DNA from: Trichaptum fuscoviolaceum
Taxonomy: Eukaryota > Basidiomycota > Agaricomycetes > Hymenochaetales > Trichaptaceae
Direction of reading: 5' to 3'
Assembly (NCBI GenBank): GCA_910574455.1
Contig: CAJSYZ010000004.1
Location: 1,054,001-1,118,000 of the forward strand
DNA: 64,000 bases
Below the pieces are notes generated by a model. It ran no database searches. It was not told the DNA's origin and was given only the letters and a program-made list of their open reading frames with translations. Of this stretch, positions 32,745-44,902 are shown piece by piece. Both the position numbers and the translations under genes were made by a program. Each line of letters opens with the position of its first letter. Within the stretch, counting starts at the first letter, position 1.

Positions 32745-32749
32745 TGTGA

Positions 32750-33396
32750 AGCTGCGCCAGGGCAAGGACACAGTGTCCGAGTACGCATCAAAATTCAAGG
32801 CACTGAGGACGGAGTCCGAGACGGACATGGGCGTGACAGGACTGATGCTGTTGTTTGAAAACGGACTCAACAACCAGTTCCGCTATGATCTGGCGAGTAA
32901 AGAGATTGAGGAGACCGAGGACTTTGACCTCTGGGTCCGCAAGCTTTGCGAATTCGATGAAGACTTGCGCGCCCGCAGGACCGGCTTCAGACCGAACAAC
33001 TGGGGACAGCAAGGGTCCTACCGCCCTCATGTGTACGCTTCTGCATCGCGCGGACAGGCGAAGGACCCAGACGCGATGGACATTGATCGAATGAGCACGG
33101 AAGAGATGATGCGCAAAGGACTTTGCTTCCAATGCGGCGAACACGGACACTTGGCGCGCAAATGTCCGCAGAAAGGCAAGCAACCCGCCGGACGCTCGAA
33201 GGTGGCCTCCCAGACCGCGACCCCCACATCGACAACGGCCCCTTCGCAGGACACGGCCCCTGCGGCTGCTAGCGCACCCACGGCATCACTGGAAGAAGTC
33301 CGCGATGAAACCCCGTCCGTGAACTCGGTCCGCGGGCCATCCGTGGACGACATTGCAAAGGCCGTGGCAGCGGCTCTCCATAGTCAGGGTTTTTGA
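32750..33396 (+). pseudogene. gag: Outer element gag, 3' half
   Basis: Resumes the outer gag with KLRQGKDTVSEYASKFKAL directly after the TGTGA duplicate. A CCHC knuckle, CFQCGEHGHLARKC, lies near 33123-33164, followed by a Thr/Ala-rich tail. The frame ends GGT-TTT-TGA at 33396. The last bases G-GGT-TTT (33387-33393) form a slippery heptamer of the same design as in the nested element, and pol follows in the -1 frame. This half is separated from its start codon by 9.7 kb of inserted DNA. Confidence 0.9.
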
Positions 33397-36300
33397 GTGG
33401 GTCGCGGCGTGCGGTCGTTCCGCCAAAGACCCCAAACCGGTTCTCGCTGCTAGATGATGATGTTTCTGATCCCTCAGTGTATAGTACTTCGCTAATACAC
33501 AAGAGCTTGCGTCGATTCATTCATATACCAGTGAGAATTAGTGACGGCCAAAAAGTTTTGAGCATGAGAGCCCTGCTAGATTGCGGTGCATTTTCCGTGA
33601 TCGTCAATCAGAAATTGGTCCGTAAGTTTGGACTACGGACACGGCCCCTCCCGCGGCCCATTAAGGTGTACAACGCGGACGATTCCTTGAACCGGAGTGG
33701 CCCTATCACGGACTTGGTCCGTTTGACATTAGAAATGGGCGGACATAAGGAGGAAGTGGACGCGACCGTGGCAAACATTGGAGACTACCCGTTGATCATT
33801 GGGATTGACTGGTTGCGCCAGCACAACCCTGAAATCGATTGGCAGGACGACACCATCAGTTTTACAAGGTGTCCGAAAGAGTGTAGGCCCGCGGCCGCAG
33901 AGCGCACGGTCCGCGCAAAACAGGATTTGCCGCATGCAGTCCGTAAGTTACGGGCCGCACACTGTAAGAACAGCCGCCAGATGCGCGCACGGCCACGGCC
34001 TCACGCACGGGTGTGCGTGGCGGAAGTCAGTGATGATACGGACGAGGCCGAGGAGGAGACGGACGATCTAGCAAAAGTTCCGCCGGGTTTTCGCCACTCG
34101 GAGAAGTATATGGACATCTACCATGACACGGAACAGTTCTTTGTGGCGGACGACCCAGATTTCGTGCACAAAATCGCGGCCTCCTACACCTGGTCCCAAG
34201 CGATTGCGGAGAAGACGGCCGTGAAGGAAGGTGACAAGTCCTTCGAGGAAATGGTTCCCCCACAGTACCGTGAGTTTGCAAAGGTGTTCTCGAAGTCTGA
34301 GGCCGAGAGGTTACCGGAACGCAAGCCATACGACCATGCCATTGATCTTGAGTCCGGTGCCACCCCCTCATACAGTAAAATCTATCCTATGGCGCCCGCG
34401 GAACGTGCGGCCTTGAAGGACTTCATTGAGGACAACCTACGGAAGGGCTACATCCGTCCGTCGAAGTCCCCCGCGGCCGCCCCAGTGTTCTTCATCAAGA
34501 AAAAGGATGGCTCACTACGGATGGTAGTGGACTATCGCAAGCTGAACGCAATGACCGTCAAAAATCGCTATCCGCTTCTGTTGACTACGGAACTCATCGA
34601 CTCCTTGAAGAAGGCCCGTGTCTTCACCAAGCTCGACTTGCGGGCCGGATACAACAACATTCGCATCAAGGAAGGTGATGAGTGGAAGGCCGCGTTTCGG
34701 ACCCAAGAAGGACACTTCGAACCTACGGTCATGACCTTCGGACTTACCAACGCGCCCGCCACGTTCCAGCGGATGATGAATGAGATATTCAAGGACATGC
34801 TTGATGTCATTGTAATTGTCTACCTCGACGACATCTGTGTCTTCTCGGAGAACGACGCGGACCATGAGGAACATGTGAAGGAGGTCCTTCGAAGGCTTGA
34901 GAAGTATGATCTCTTCTGTAAGCCCGAGAAGTGCGAGTTCCACAAGGACTCAATTGAGTACCTGGGCATGATCATTGGGTCCGGTACAATTTCCATGGAC
35001 CCGAAGAAGTTTGAGGCCGTGGCGGACTGGCCCACACCTACAAAGGTGAAGGACATCCAGGCCTTCCTTGGATTTGCCAACTTCTACCGTCGGTTCATCA
35101 AGGACTTCTCGAAGCTCGCAGTTCCCATGACGGAACAACTGCGCAAGGATGCCCAGTGGCGTTGGACGGTCCGTCAGCAAGAGTCCTTCGACGGACTGAA
35201 GAAGAAGTTCACGGAATCGCCAGTGTTAGCAATGCCAGACCTTGAAAAGCCCTTCATTGTGGAGTGCGACGCCTCGGACTTTGCGACGAGCGCGGTCCTT
35301 TCACAGATTGGACCGGACAGTGACATTCACCCTATCGCCTACTACTCGAAGTCCTTGGGAGATGCAGAACGGAACTATGAGATTCACGACAAGGAACTGT
35401 TGGCCATTGTCCGTGCCTTGGACAAGTGGCGGCACTACTTGGAAGGAAGTCCGCACAAAATTGACATTGTCTCGGACCATAAAAACTTGCTGTTCTTCGC
35501 GGAAGCGCGCAACCTCACGCGTCGCCAGGCCCGTTGGAGCTTGTTCTTGAGTCGATTTGACTTCCTGATCCGTCACCGCCCCGGACGCCTTGGCGGTAAG
35601 CCAGACGCGCTGTCCAGGCGCGAGGACTTGCGCCCTGACGGACCTGACAATGCGAACAAGGTCCTATTGGACACCAACCGCTTCTACACCTTGGCGATGC
35701 GCCGCGGAATGGTCCGCGCGGGCGGTGACACGGACCTGTTGCGAAGGATAAGGGAGTCCGAGAGCTTTGATGAAGAATTGATTGAGGCAATTGAGAAGTT
35801 GAAGGACGGGGCCCCGCGCGCGTTGGCCAATGACCTGGAGGAATGGAACACGGAGGATGGGCTGCTGTTGTATCGTGGCAAGGTCTATGTGCCGAAGGAC
35901 GAGGAAGTCCGTCGAGACATTGTAAAACTGCATCATGATTCACTTCCAGTCGGACACCCAGGCCGTTGGAAGACATATGAGCTGGTGAGCCGCAATTATT
36001 GGTGGCCCGGCATGTCTTCCTTTGTTGAGCGCTATGTGTCGGGTTGCGACACATGCGTACGGACGAAGAACATCCCCCAACGGCCGGTGGGTCCGCTACA
36101 GCCTAATGAAGTGCCCAATGGTCCGTGGCAGACGATTTCTTGCGATTTCATCACGCAGTTACCACAGTCGGGCGAGTATGATGCTATTTTTGTTGTGGTG
36201 GACCGTCTAACAAAGCAGGCCCACTTTATTCCTACCACATCGGACATTGACTCTGCTAGGACCGCGGACTTGTTTGTGTCCGAGGTCTGGAAGCATCATG

Positions 36301-37193
36301 GCACCCCACGGAAGGTTATCTCGGACCACGGCACACAGTTTGTTTCGCGCTTCATGAAGGCCGTGCTGCACAGACTAGGTATTGAAGGCGCCACCTCAAC
36401 ATCCTTCCACCCGCAGACGGACGGACAGACAGAACGCATGAACCAGGAGTTGGAACAGTACCTGCGTGCGTTCACGGACACACGGCAAGAGAACTGGGCG
36501 GACCTACTACCCATGGCCGAGTTTGCGCACAACACACGGGCGCACTCGGCTACCAGGATGTCTCTGTTTGCGCTGTTGTACGGATATGACCCCGAGTTTA
36601 CCATTGTCCCGTCCGCCGGACTATCAACCGTACCGGCCGCGGACGAGCGTTTAGACACACTTCAAAGGGCTCAGGAGGATGCCCGTGCAGCACTGGAAGT
36701 AGCTGCGGAACGTATGAAGCAGTACTACGACCAGGGCCGCGCGGACGCACCAGACATACAGCCAGGAGACAAAGTGTGGCTTGATGCACGGAACATTGCG
36801 TTACCAGGGACACGCAAGCTCAACCCGCGTCGATTAGGACCTTACGAGGTCCTACGGAAGATAGGGCCGTTAAACTATGAGCTTAAGCTGCCGGCGTCCT
36901 TACGGATTCATCCTGTGTTCCATGTCTCGCTCTTGACAAAATATGTATCGGACACTATTCCGGGCCGCGTCCAAACACCCCCGGACCCAGTTGCAGTTGA
37001 CGGTGACATAGAGTATGAAGTCGCAGAAGTCCTAAACTCACGTAGGACGGGCCGCTGGCGCAAACTCGAATACCTTGTCCGTTAGAAAGGCTACGGACCC
37101 GAGGAAGATGCTTGGGTACCCGCCACGGACATGGAACATGCGCCGGCCGTGATTCGCAAGTTCTACCGCCGCTACCCAGACGCGATACGTTGA
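33393..37193 (+). pseudogene. pol: Pol of outer element, stop codon in the chromodomain
   Basis: Open for about 1,230 codons from the -1 overlap with gag. The protease reads ALLDCGAFSVIVN near residue 60; the usual Ser/Thr after the catalytic Asp is Cys here. RT has YLDD (VIVYLDDICVFS, near 477). RNase H ECDASDFATSAVL. Integrase HHCC, CDFITQLP, SDHGTQFVS and HPQTDGQTERMNQE. The chromodomain begins EYEVAEVLNSRRTGRWRKLE and is cut by TAG at 37083-37085, where VRWKGY is expected (TGG to TAG). In-frame residues continue to the TGA at 37193 (WVPATDMEH, FYRRYPDA). The host integrase core is intact, but the targeting module would be lost and gag is already split, so the copy is dead without help. 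Confidence 0.9.
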
Positions 37194-37236
37194 CGACGGA
37201 CCCACGCTCTTTAGGAGCGCCTTTGGAGGGGGGTAA

Positions 37237-37833
37237 TGTCAGGAATCCACCCGGGGTATTTAATTTATTTTTATTTTTCTTTATTATGCGCACGGCCCCT
37301 TGCCGCCGGACTCCTGACATGTCCGTGAGCAGCACGGACTTGCAAGGACACTGATTCATTTCCTTTCTTATTTTCGATCTAGGATAGTTGCATGTATGTC
37401 GCAGGACGTACGGACAAGCGTCCTGCGGACAATCCTTTCTTGTTCTTTCGTCCTACGGACTCGTACGGCCGTACGGACGTCCACGGACCTTTCTACGGAC
37501 TTTCTCACGGACTTACTAGCATTGCGTGCGGACTACCATCGGACCCTCGCGGACCAAGGTCCTTAAGGGTCCTTAAGGGTTCAGTGGCTTGCTACTGTAC
37601 AGTTTTTATTTCAGCTTGTTAAAACCATTCTAGCACCTGCAAAGCACTCCACTTTTGGCCTCTTGTAAAGTGCTTCTCAGGTGATGTGTTATCTTTAGCT
37701 CTGATGTGTAGAATAGCTTAATTGACTTGTAAAGTGCTTCTCAGAGTGAGAACCACCGCTCAAAGCGTCCGTGAAAGTCGTCCGTGTCTGATTCGGGGTC
37801 TCGAGTCCGAAGGAACCACTCTAGGTCGTAACA
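37237..37833 (+). repeat. 3' LTR of outer element
   Basis: 597 bp. Lacks 17 bp present in the 5' LTR just after TTATTATGCG, and differs at five other positions by eye. Primer-match site conserved. Confidence 0.93.
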
Positions 37834-38824
37834 CCCTCCGGACCTCACGCCACATGTAGTTACTAAATTAGTGTATGGAACAAATAGACCCAACTCTGAA
37901 ACTTACGGGGCCAAGGATACCCTGGCAAAAAATTCTTTGTAAGCAAGACCGGAGCGTCGCGCTCACTGCACGGAAAGCCCCGCTCGTCGCGCGTTGTTCC
38001 TCCTAAACAGGAATGAGGCCGCCATTGAACAGTGGTAGCCTCGGAAACTTAAAATTAAACTTGTTTTATCTTTAATAAAGCATGGAAAATATAAAAAGCA
38101 CTCATTTGAGCATTTATGATGAAAGTTGCTCATCCAAATAGAGCATTAAAAGATCAGAAAGAAATATCCAGGTGCATACATTGTATGCACTAAATTGCTA
38201 CAACAACATGTTATACATCAGGGAAACTACTTTCTGCTGAAAGTGACTTAAGTGTTACTTAAACGTCCTGAGAGACTGAAGTCTTAAATAAGGCAAGCTT
38301 TACTTATTCATGCATGTCCTCCCATTATTCAGGACAAGTTGGCTGAAATAAGTGCGGGCTGGCTTAAATAAGGAAAGATGGCTGAATCAGTGCTCTAAGT
38401 GTTTCAGGCATTCTGCATCCCAGTGCTCCAGTGTATCATCCTTTAATTACAGCAGTAGACAAGTGTTGTAAGACAAATTGCAGTGCTCAAGAGTCTAAGT
38501 GCATAAGAACGATCCAAGTATTTCATTGCATCAGAAATATATAAGACAACATTATGTAGCTATCAGTGCCTCAGCGTTCAAGTACATCAGTCATTTACGC
38601 AAGACTAAGCATAGCAGTCGCTATCATGGGATCCGCCACGACATTATCCTGAACCTCTTCCGTGACGGGCAGTGGCAGGCCACATTTCGCTGCCGTGCCT
38701 TTGTTTCTACCGCTACGCCAAAGAACATGCAGAATTGAAGACTGCTCTGCGAGTCGATGGTAATATAATGTTGAGCGCACGGACAGAAACGAAAAGAAGA
38801 GGCTCACTAGTGATTGATTTGCCC

Positions 38825-39226
38825 TTAGAAGTCTACGCAGTCCGTAGCCGAATCCCATTTTGAAGCGTCGTCCTCCTCATGATCACCATCTCCACCTAAA
38901 TCCTTGTCCTTGTCCTTGCCCTCGCCCTCGCCGTCGTCCTCGCCCTCGCCCTCGCCGTCGTCCTCGCCGTCGTCCTCGCCCTCGCCGTCGTCATCGCCCT
39001 CGCCGTCGTCATCGCCCTCGCCGTCGTCATCGCCCTCGCCGTCATCATCGCCCTTGCACTCAATCTTGTCAACTCCCTCGTCCCCGCTCTCACTCAGGTT
39101 GTCGTCACCCTCAGCATTAGCATGCTCGTCCTCTGCATCACCTTCCACCTCGCCTCTATACTCAGCCACCTCACGCTCTTCACCCTTATCGTCGGTTCCG
39201 TCGGTTCCGTCTTCCCAATTATCCAC
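38825..39226 (-). repeat. Acidic-repeat ORF over an 18-bp minisatellite
   Basis: Minus-strand ORF with a long Asp/Glu/Gly tract (repeated DDDGEG) encoded by about four 18-bp units near 38984-39055, plus shorter relatives to the left. All frames on both strands are open across the repeat, so openness alone is weak evidence of a gene. The frame also stays open upstream through VGLVAVDNWEDG after a possible acceptor. If real, it would be a low-complexity acidic protein of unknown role. The rest of 37839-39765 shows AT-rich sequence with GTGCTC/GTGCAT repeats near 38390-38510 and no supported gene. Confidence 0.4.
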
Positions 39227-39765
39227 TGCTACCAGACCAACCTGTCATTGAAAGGCCTGAAACTACTATAACTCCCGGAGCAAAAAAGCCTGGAATTCCT
39301 GCACTCTTTGTATCTTTAGGCTTGCTGGACATTCAATGAACTGCTGAGACTGACAAAAAGGGCATGTCTGTACCCTTATATAGCACTATAATATTAAAGA
39401 TAGCTTGTCCCGGACAGAGTTCTCGGCTTGAAATTCATTTTCGGTAGGAAACCTCAGTCTCTGTGTTTTCAATACCAAATTCAGGGGCACATTACTTCAG
39501 CTTTATTCAATCCGGAATCTCAATTAAAAGAAGTCTATTAAACCCACAATTACGTGGCAGTTAGTACTTGTACGGTATCAAACTCCCACATACGTGGCAG
39601 TCAAGGAATCAAACATGACAATCGCAACAAAAACGACGGAATTAAAATAAGGGCATAAAATGACATGCAGGTATGTCAAAAAATATGTGCATAAAAATTG
39701 AAAACATAGGAAGCATGATTCGTGCTCGTAGTAGAAGGGATTGAGAAGGCAAAGGATAAGCATCA

Positions 39766-42658
39766 CTATTTCTGCGCAGCTCGAGAGCGAGTAATCCTCG
39801 CATTCCCATCACCGACCTTCGTCTTCTTGTTTTTTCCGGAGCTTGAGGAATCTACTGTTCGCTTTCTTGAAGACCCAGTAGCAACCATATCAGTAGATAC
39901 GGGGATCAAAGGTGCGCTCGGAGGTGCGCTAATTGTAGTGCAGTTGTCTTCGGCGTCCACGGGAGCTTCATGTCGATGATCGCGTCCAAGCATTGTATCC
40001 AAGACAAATACCACATCTTCAGCTACGAAAAGGAACTCCGCCCGAGAACTCGCGTCACCTTGGTCCTCCACCACTTTACGCCACCAGTACAATGCAACAA
40101 CAAAGACGATCAAGCCATCCTTCCCCGCTCGGCGGAGAGGAGACCAGTCTTCGCCAGGAGGGATAGTGCGAGAAAGAGGAGCATCAGGGCCAGTGAGTAT
40201 GCGCCAGCCGGGCTGAACCGTTTTCCACCACGAAAGCATCTCGCCCGGAAACTTTGTTAAATCCTTCGCGGACGGAGGGACTTTGTCCATGGTGCGACCG
40301 CGGCCGATCCACCAGGAGACTGCACTGGGTCTGTTCTTCGTACCCAATTTACATTCAAGCTAATTTAGGATGAGTTAGAAATTGCATTGGTCTGAAGGGG
40401 AAAAAGAGACACTCACCGGGGCCCAAAGCTTTTCCAATGCAGCCAACTTACAGAGGATCGACCTCTCAATATCGCTCTTACATTCCTTCAAAAGCCAGCT
40501 CATAAGAGAAGCGACCCCCGGTGGGACGCCCAAGAGATCGATTGAGTCTTGAAGCTCTGAAGTGACCGACGGAGTAACGACACCATTGTCATCGTGTCCA
40601 GGCGACTGCTTCGCAATGTCTGCGGACACTGTGTTTAAAACACTGGCACCCGCATCGTCGTCCTCATCCAAAGTAATCCGGATGCCTTCTAAGTCTACGT
40701 GAGGTGGACTAGGTGCAGCCACGTCAAACGAGCCAGGACTTGCAGCTGCATCTTGAGTCGTTCCCGTGTGTGTGGTAGGGGCGAAGGAAAGGTTGGAATC
40801 AGGTAATTGAAATCTGACAGTGCGACCAGCGGTGTGACAGACGGTTTGGGTGTCAGTGGCGTCAACGGAGTCACTGTGACTTCGGGTCACTGGTGGCAAA
40901 GTTGAAGACGGATCAGCGGACTTTGAAGGTCTAATAAATTCAGATCAGATATAGGCTATAACATAGCTATCTGTAGCAATTACACTCACAGGTTGCCTTT
41001 CTTCTTTGACTTCCCCGCTACGGGTGCCGTACGTGAAGGACGATCGACAGGGACGCGGTCAAGGCGTTGCTGGGCCTTTCCCACTTGGGTACTCTTCTTC
41101 GAAACCAGGCCTGCGGCTGCTGCGCTCACTTCCATCGATTCAGCCAGTCTCTTGTTTCTCTCAATGTTCTTGCGCCTTTCGATCTCGTATTCCGTCAACC
41201 ATCCTCCATCTCCCATCCGATACGTTACAAGACCCTCTCGAGGAACCTTCTTGGCGATGATTTGGAGGTGAGCTGGTTGTGACGTGTCTGGCTCGATCTC
41301 AAAAGTGCCGAATTCTTGGTCCGATTTCCCATCGCTTTCATCGTCCTCTTCGTCCTCTCCGTTGTTTCGCGTATCTTGGTCCTCAACCACTCTCTGCCTA
41401 ACTGGTGCTGTCTTCTCGGCTGGATTTCTTCCTTGTGCTGCAGACTCAGGAATAGGCCTAACATTTTTCTTCGCTGATCCCGTGGACTTGCGCAGTGGCT
41501 CAACAAAACCGTTAGCGGCGGTGATCAGGGACCTTGGGTGACCCGGAAACGGTATATTGCTGAGTCTCTTGCGCTGTTCCATTGCTACGGTTATCAAGTA
41601 TGTGAGCCAGTCTTTTCATAGGCCATTATTGTCATAAACTCACAAAACCCGTCTATGATGAAGGCGGTGAACTTCGTATGCACTTGATTCTCGTAGTCCT
41701 CAAGGTAAGCGACAAAACTCTTATCAACTTTGCTATGCTTGCCTGACCCGACGCTATATTTTATTCGTATTAGCATCAAATATTACAGAGAATAACTAGA
41801 ACTCACGTTACTGACAACAGTCTGCCATCTCGAACGGGTTCTGGGCCACCAACCATGAAATGAGACTTAAATCCGGTGAGCTCTTCGATAGTCTTCGCAA
41901 CAGATGCCAATATTGGCTCAAGCTTGTCAATTATACTTCAAACAACTATTAGACCTCTGGTTCGAATGCAAAGTCGACTGCAAAGACTTACGCTTGTGCT
42001 TGTCTCGCTTCTGAGCGTCTGGCTTTCTCTTCCTCATCAAGATCGTGCTCGTCCTCAAGAAGATACTGATCGACGCTTGGCTTAGGTGAGATACGATATG
42101 CCTCAACTTCCGCCTTGACTTCTGCTGACTCGTTCTTGTACAATGACATCGACATCTGATTTCGATGCGTCACTCGGGCTGGCTTGTCTTTTATCGTGAC
42201 GTCTTCTTCGATTCTCTTATAGTCCGCTTCCACGAGCGGTTTCAGCTTCTTGTTGTAGTACAAGTGCTCGTACACCAAGTAATCCGGAAGATTCTTCTTT
42301 GGAGGGTCAACATGGCCTTGGACAAGCTTTGCGAAGGATGTACGCGCAGCCTCGGCCAGCTTTGCAAGACCTGGCAAGCGATGCTCGTCTGCGTTGTTCC
42401 TCAGCCACTCATAGATTCTCTGTGTAATGGAAGGTAAGTAACTCCACAAACAAGTAATGATATAAGAAAGCAATCACTAACCGTCTTCTCTTTACTTATT
42501 GTCTTCTCGTTGGTCGATGGAAACATTGCAAACCACGTCTCGTGAACGTCTCGCATGAATTGCGGAGTAGTCTTGCTTGCTTGCGCATCTCTGAATGCAG
42601 GAATGAAAGGGGCCAAGACTGCGCGCTGCTCAGGAGTTGTCCACGTCGGCTTGACCAT
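39766..42658 (-). CDS. Agaricomycete protein of unknown function, multi-exon
   Basis: The ATG at 42658 (MVKPTWTTPEQRAVLAPFIP) starts a chain of exons that join in frame. The first is an N-terminal DNA/protein-interaction-like region (FMRDVHETWFAMFP). Then come RIYEWLRNNADEH, the charged VKAEVEAYRISPKP, IEELTGFKSHFMVGGPEPVR, SKVDKSFVAYLEDYENQVHT, TAMEQRKRLSNIPFPGHPRS, an acidic NNGEDEEDDESDGKSDQ, KGN/LPSKSADPSSTLPPVTR and APL/ECKLGTKNRPSAVSWW. The C-terminus is basic (SSRKRTVDSSSSGKNKKTK), a likely nuclear signal, and stops at 39766. It is roughly 850 residues. I know the opening module (TW.T.EQ...L....P.F..AQ) as a many-copy family in mushroom genomes without a known role. No catalytic motif seen. 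No break seen. Confidence 0.75.
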
Positions 42659-43590
42659 CGTTTGTGAGTTGGGTAGATGAGAATGAAGAGATAGGATGGC
42701 TTGCACGAACTCGAACTATGTATAAGGCGAACCGCACAACTCAATGGATGCCAGTAGTTTCCGGTGCGTCTTTGAATATTTTTGGCCTTTTACTGATATT
42801 TGTTTATGTTTCAGGGTTACCACTGGCCATGCATTTGGTACAATCATCTCCGCCGCCGACGTCTTCTGTATAATTCGGTTGCCCTCAGTCCAAGACATGC
42901 CGACATCCTTCGTTCCTTTCACCAGGGTTGTCGCGCAAGCGTCCTTATGGGACCCGAATTAAAAGCCAGGTCCCCGCACTGTCAACCTCATATACAAGTT
43001 TTATGCATTCATTATTTTCTAGTTTAGCAACATATTAATGTAATCATCTTCACTTCAACAGATGGCAATAAACGACTACTTTGATATTTAGCAGAGCGAT
43101 CTCGGAGATCAGTAGCTTGTACGCTAATTATCCTGATTCGGCTCGCTTAGTATCTGTTTCACTATTGCATCCGATGAGCTTCTATGTCTCTTCGGTACGC
43201 CCATAATTCCTTCACCAAATTCAGAAGTCTTGTTGACGTTGACCTCCGTAGATCCCCGGGAAGACTGGCTCAGGTGTGTGCCATTCTCCTAGTTGAGATA
43301 GAGTAAATGCTAATTTACTTTTTATTTTTCTGAGGCAGCGAGACATTCAATGGGCAGCCTATGCAAATATGCTGCACAATCCACAGGATGCAAGGCCTTA
43401 CAGCATTTAATTTCATCAAGTTCGACACATGTGTACGCCGTAGCGGTTGACATCATATAAACGATCTGACATGCGTGAGTCCCTTGGCGATTTTACTTTA
43501 CGTTAAGTGACACGTTCACATTGGACTCGGTGCTCCGTTGCCTAGCGTGCAGGGCGCCTTCTCCGACCTCCCCCAACCTCAAACCTCCTC
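42659..43590. other. Divergent intergenic region
   Basis: Lies between two genes that read away from each other and should hold both promoters. Short ORFs only; nothing else recognised. Confidence 0.4.
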
Positions 43591-44902
43591 ATGGAGCCCA
43601 ACATCGAGCCCCGCGACAACACGAACGTGCCATTTGCCTCTGCTGCTCAGACCACCAACGATGAATGGATGACTTTGCTTCTTGTTCTGATCTGCCGCGC
43701 TTTCCTCGCCGTCATTATTGCCTTCGCAAAAGCGATCCTTCTTGTTGCTCATGATGCGGAGGCAAGAACTGTCACTTACTCTGGTCAAGAATCGTTCAAT
43801 AACGTCTACTCATCTATAATGGACGAGATATACAAATTGTAAGCTAATATAATACCATAGTAAGACAAATGTATTAATCTCAATTCTACTCTACAGTCGC
43901 GAAGGCCTATCTCAGCGCCCAAATGGCTCGAACCATCAAGAGGTCGATACCCGTTCTTCCACCCAGCGTACCAATCAACTTGGACGCACTCAAGAGGCCA
44001 TACCAGTGTTTTCTAGGCCCATGAGGCAGGATTCTGCAGGGAGGAGATGCTACGTGATCACGACGGGTCTTGACGTTGGAATCACAGCAATAAGGTATGT
44101 CAAGTCTTGTTCCACCAACTACTCTGCTTTTTACATCCAAGTATATTTCATAGGGAAGTAGCGACAAACCTCACCAGCGGAGTCCATAACAACGTACAGC
44201 ACCTCTGCAGTACTCGTGCAGAGGCTATGTCGCTCTATCTGTCATCACTTAAAGAGGGAAACGTCCGACGAGTCTGCATTCGTACCACAAATTTTGGCCA
44301 AACGTGAGTTCTGAATTTACTTCTTATATTTCGCAGCTAATTAATATAACTACAGTGAACATACAATCGAAGTCTTACCTGAAAATGGTGAAGTTCCCGA
44401 TCTCGACCAACAGTTGGCAATCAGCGCGTCTTCTATTCTGAAGGAGCTATCCGAGCCTATCCATGGCGTCGTCTCGAGCGCAGGCGCAGGCACAAGCTCT
44501 CCGTCAAGCTCATTCGTTTTTGACCCTTCTGTCACCACGAAGTCCGAATGTGAGACCGATGGTTTTATGATGCCGAGCGAATGGATTCACCCGAGCACCG
44601 CAAAAACGCCAGCGAATACACCGCATTCTTCACCACCTGTTCACTCGAGGATTGGGGTTTTACACCCAGTGCTTTTCACCGGCCCCTTGCGCTCATACAC
44701 AATGGACTCCGATGATGACGGTTCCAGCACCTCTCAGGCCGACATATTTACTGGTGGCGTAGATGACGAAGATGATGCACAGAGTACGCACTCATCGGAA
44801 ATCTATTATAACAGTAGCTTGGATCTGGCTATCGAGGAGCACATCCGTAAGGATGATGAGGCACTTGGAATAATCAACGCGTTCGGTATTACTTCTGTTT
44901 AA
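43591..44902 (+). CDS. RNase H1 N-terminal / viroplasmin-like domain protein with one TM segment
   Basis: ATG at 43591, four exons, stop at 44902; about 350 residues. Near the N-terminus lies one long hydrophobic stretch (WMTLLLVLICRAFLAVIIAF, residues about 26-55), a probable membrane anchor. A polar linker leads to RCYVITTGLDVGITAI/REVATN, then VHNNVQHLCSTRAEAMSLYL. This fits the small fold that binds RNA/DNA hybrids at the N-terminus of eukaryotic RNase H1 and in viroplasmin (YVV..G...GI....V.....G.....F.....A...). No RNase H catalytic domain follows; the rest is Ser-rich and acidic (MDSDDDGSSTSQ, GGVDDEDDAQ). It resembles small viroplasmin-domain genes scattered in mushroom genomes. The role is unknown. 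Confidence 0.65.

Larger units (their letters stand above)
21736..37833 (+). mobile_element. Outer Ty3/Gypsy chromovirus, LTR to LTR, split by a nested element
   Basis: TG...CA LTRs at 21736-22349 (614 bp) and 37237-37833 (597 bp), with the target duplication CCCTC at 21731-21735 and 37834-37838. The LTRs differ by five substitutions and one 17-bp indel by eye. Order inside: self-primer PBS, gag (split), pol with protease, RT, RNase H, integrase and chromodomain, then a G-rich polypurine tract (GGAGGGGGGTAA) before the 3' LTR. Without the 9.68 kb insertion and one copy of its duplication the element is about 6.4 kb. Confidence 0.95.

Noticed and set aside
38860..39251. Plus-strand Arg/Pro- and Ser/Pro-rich ORFs over the minisatellite
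   Set aside because: The 18-bp repeat keeps all six frames open; composition alone explains them.
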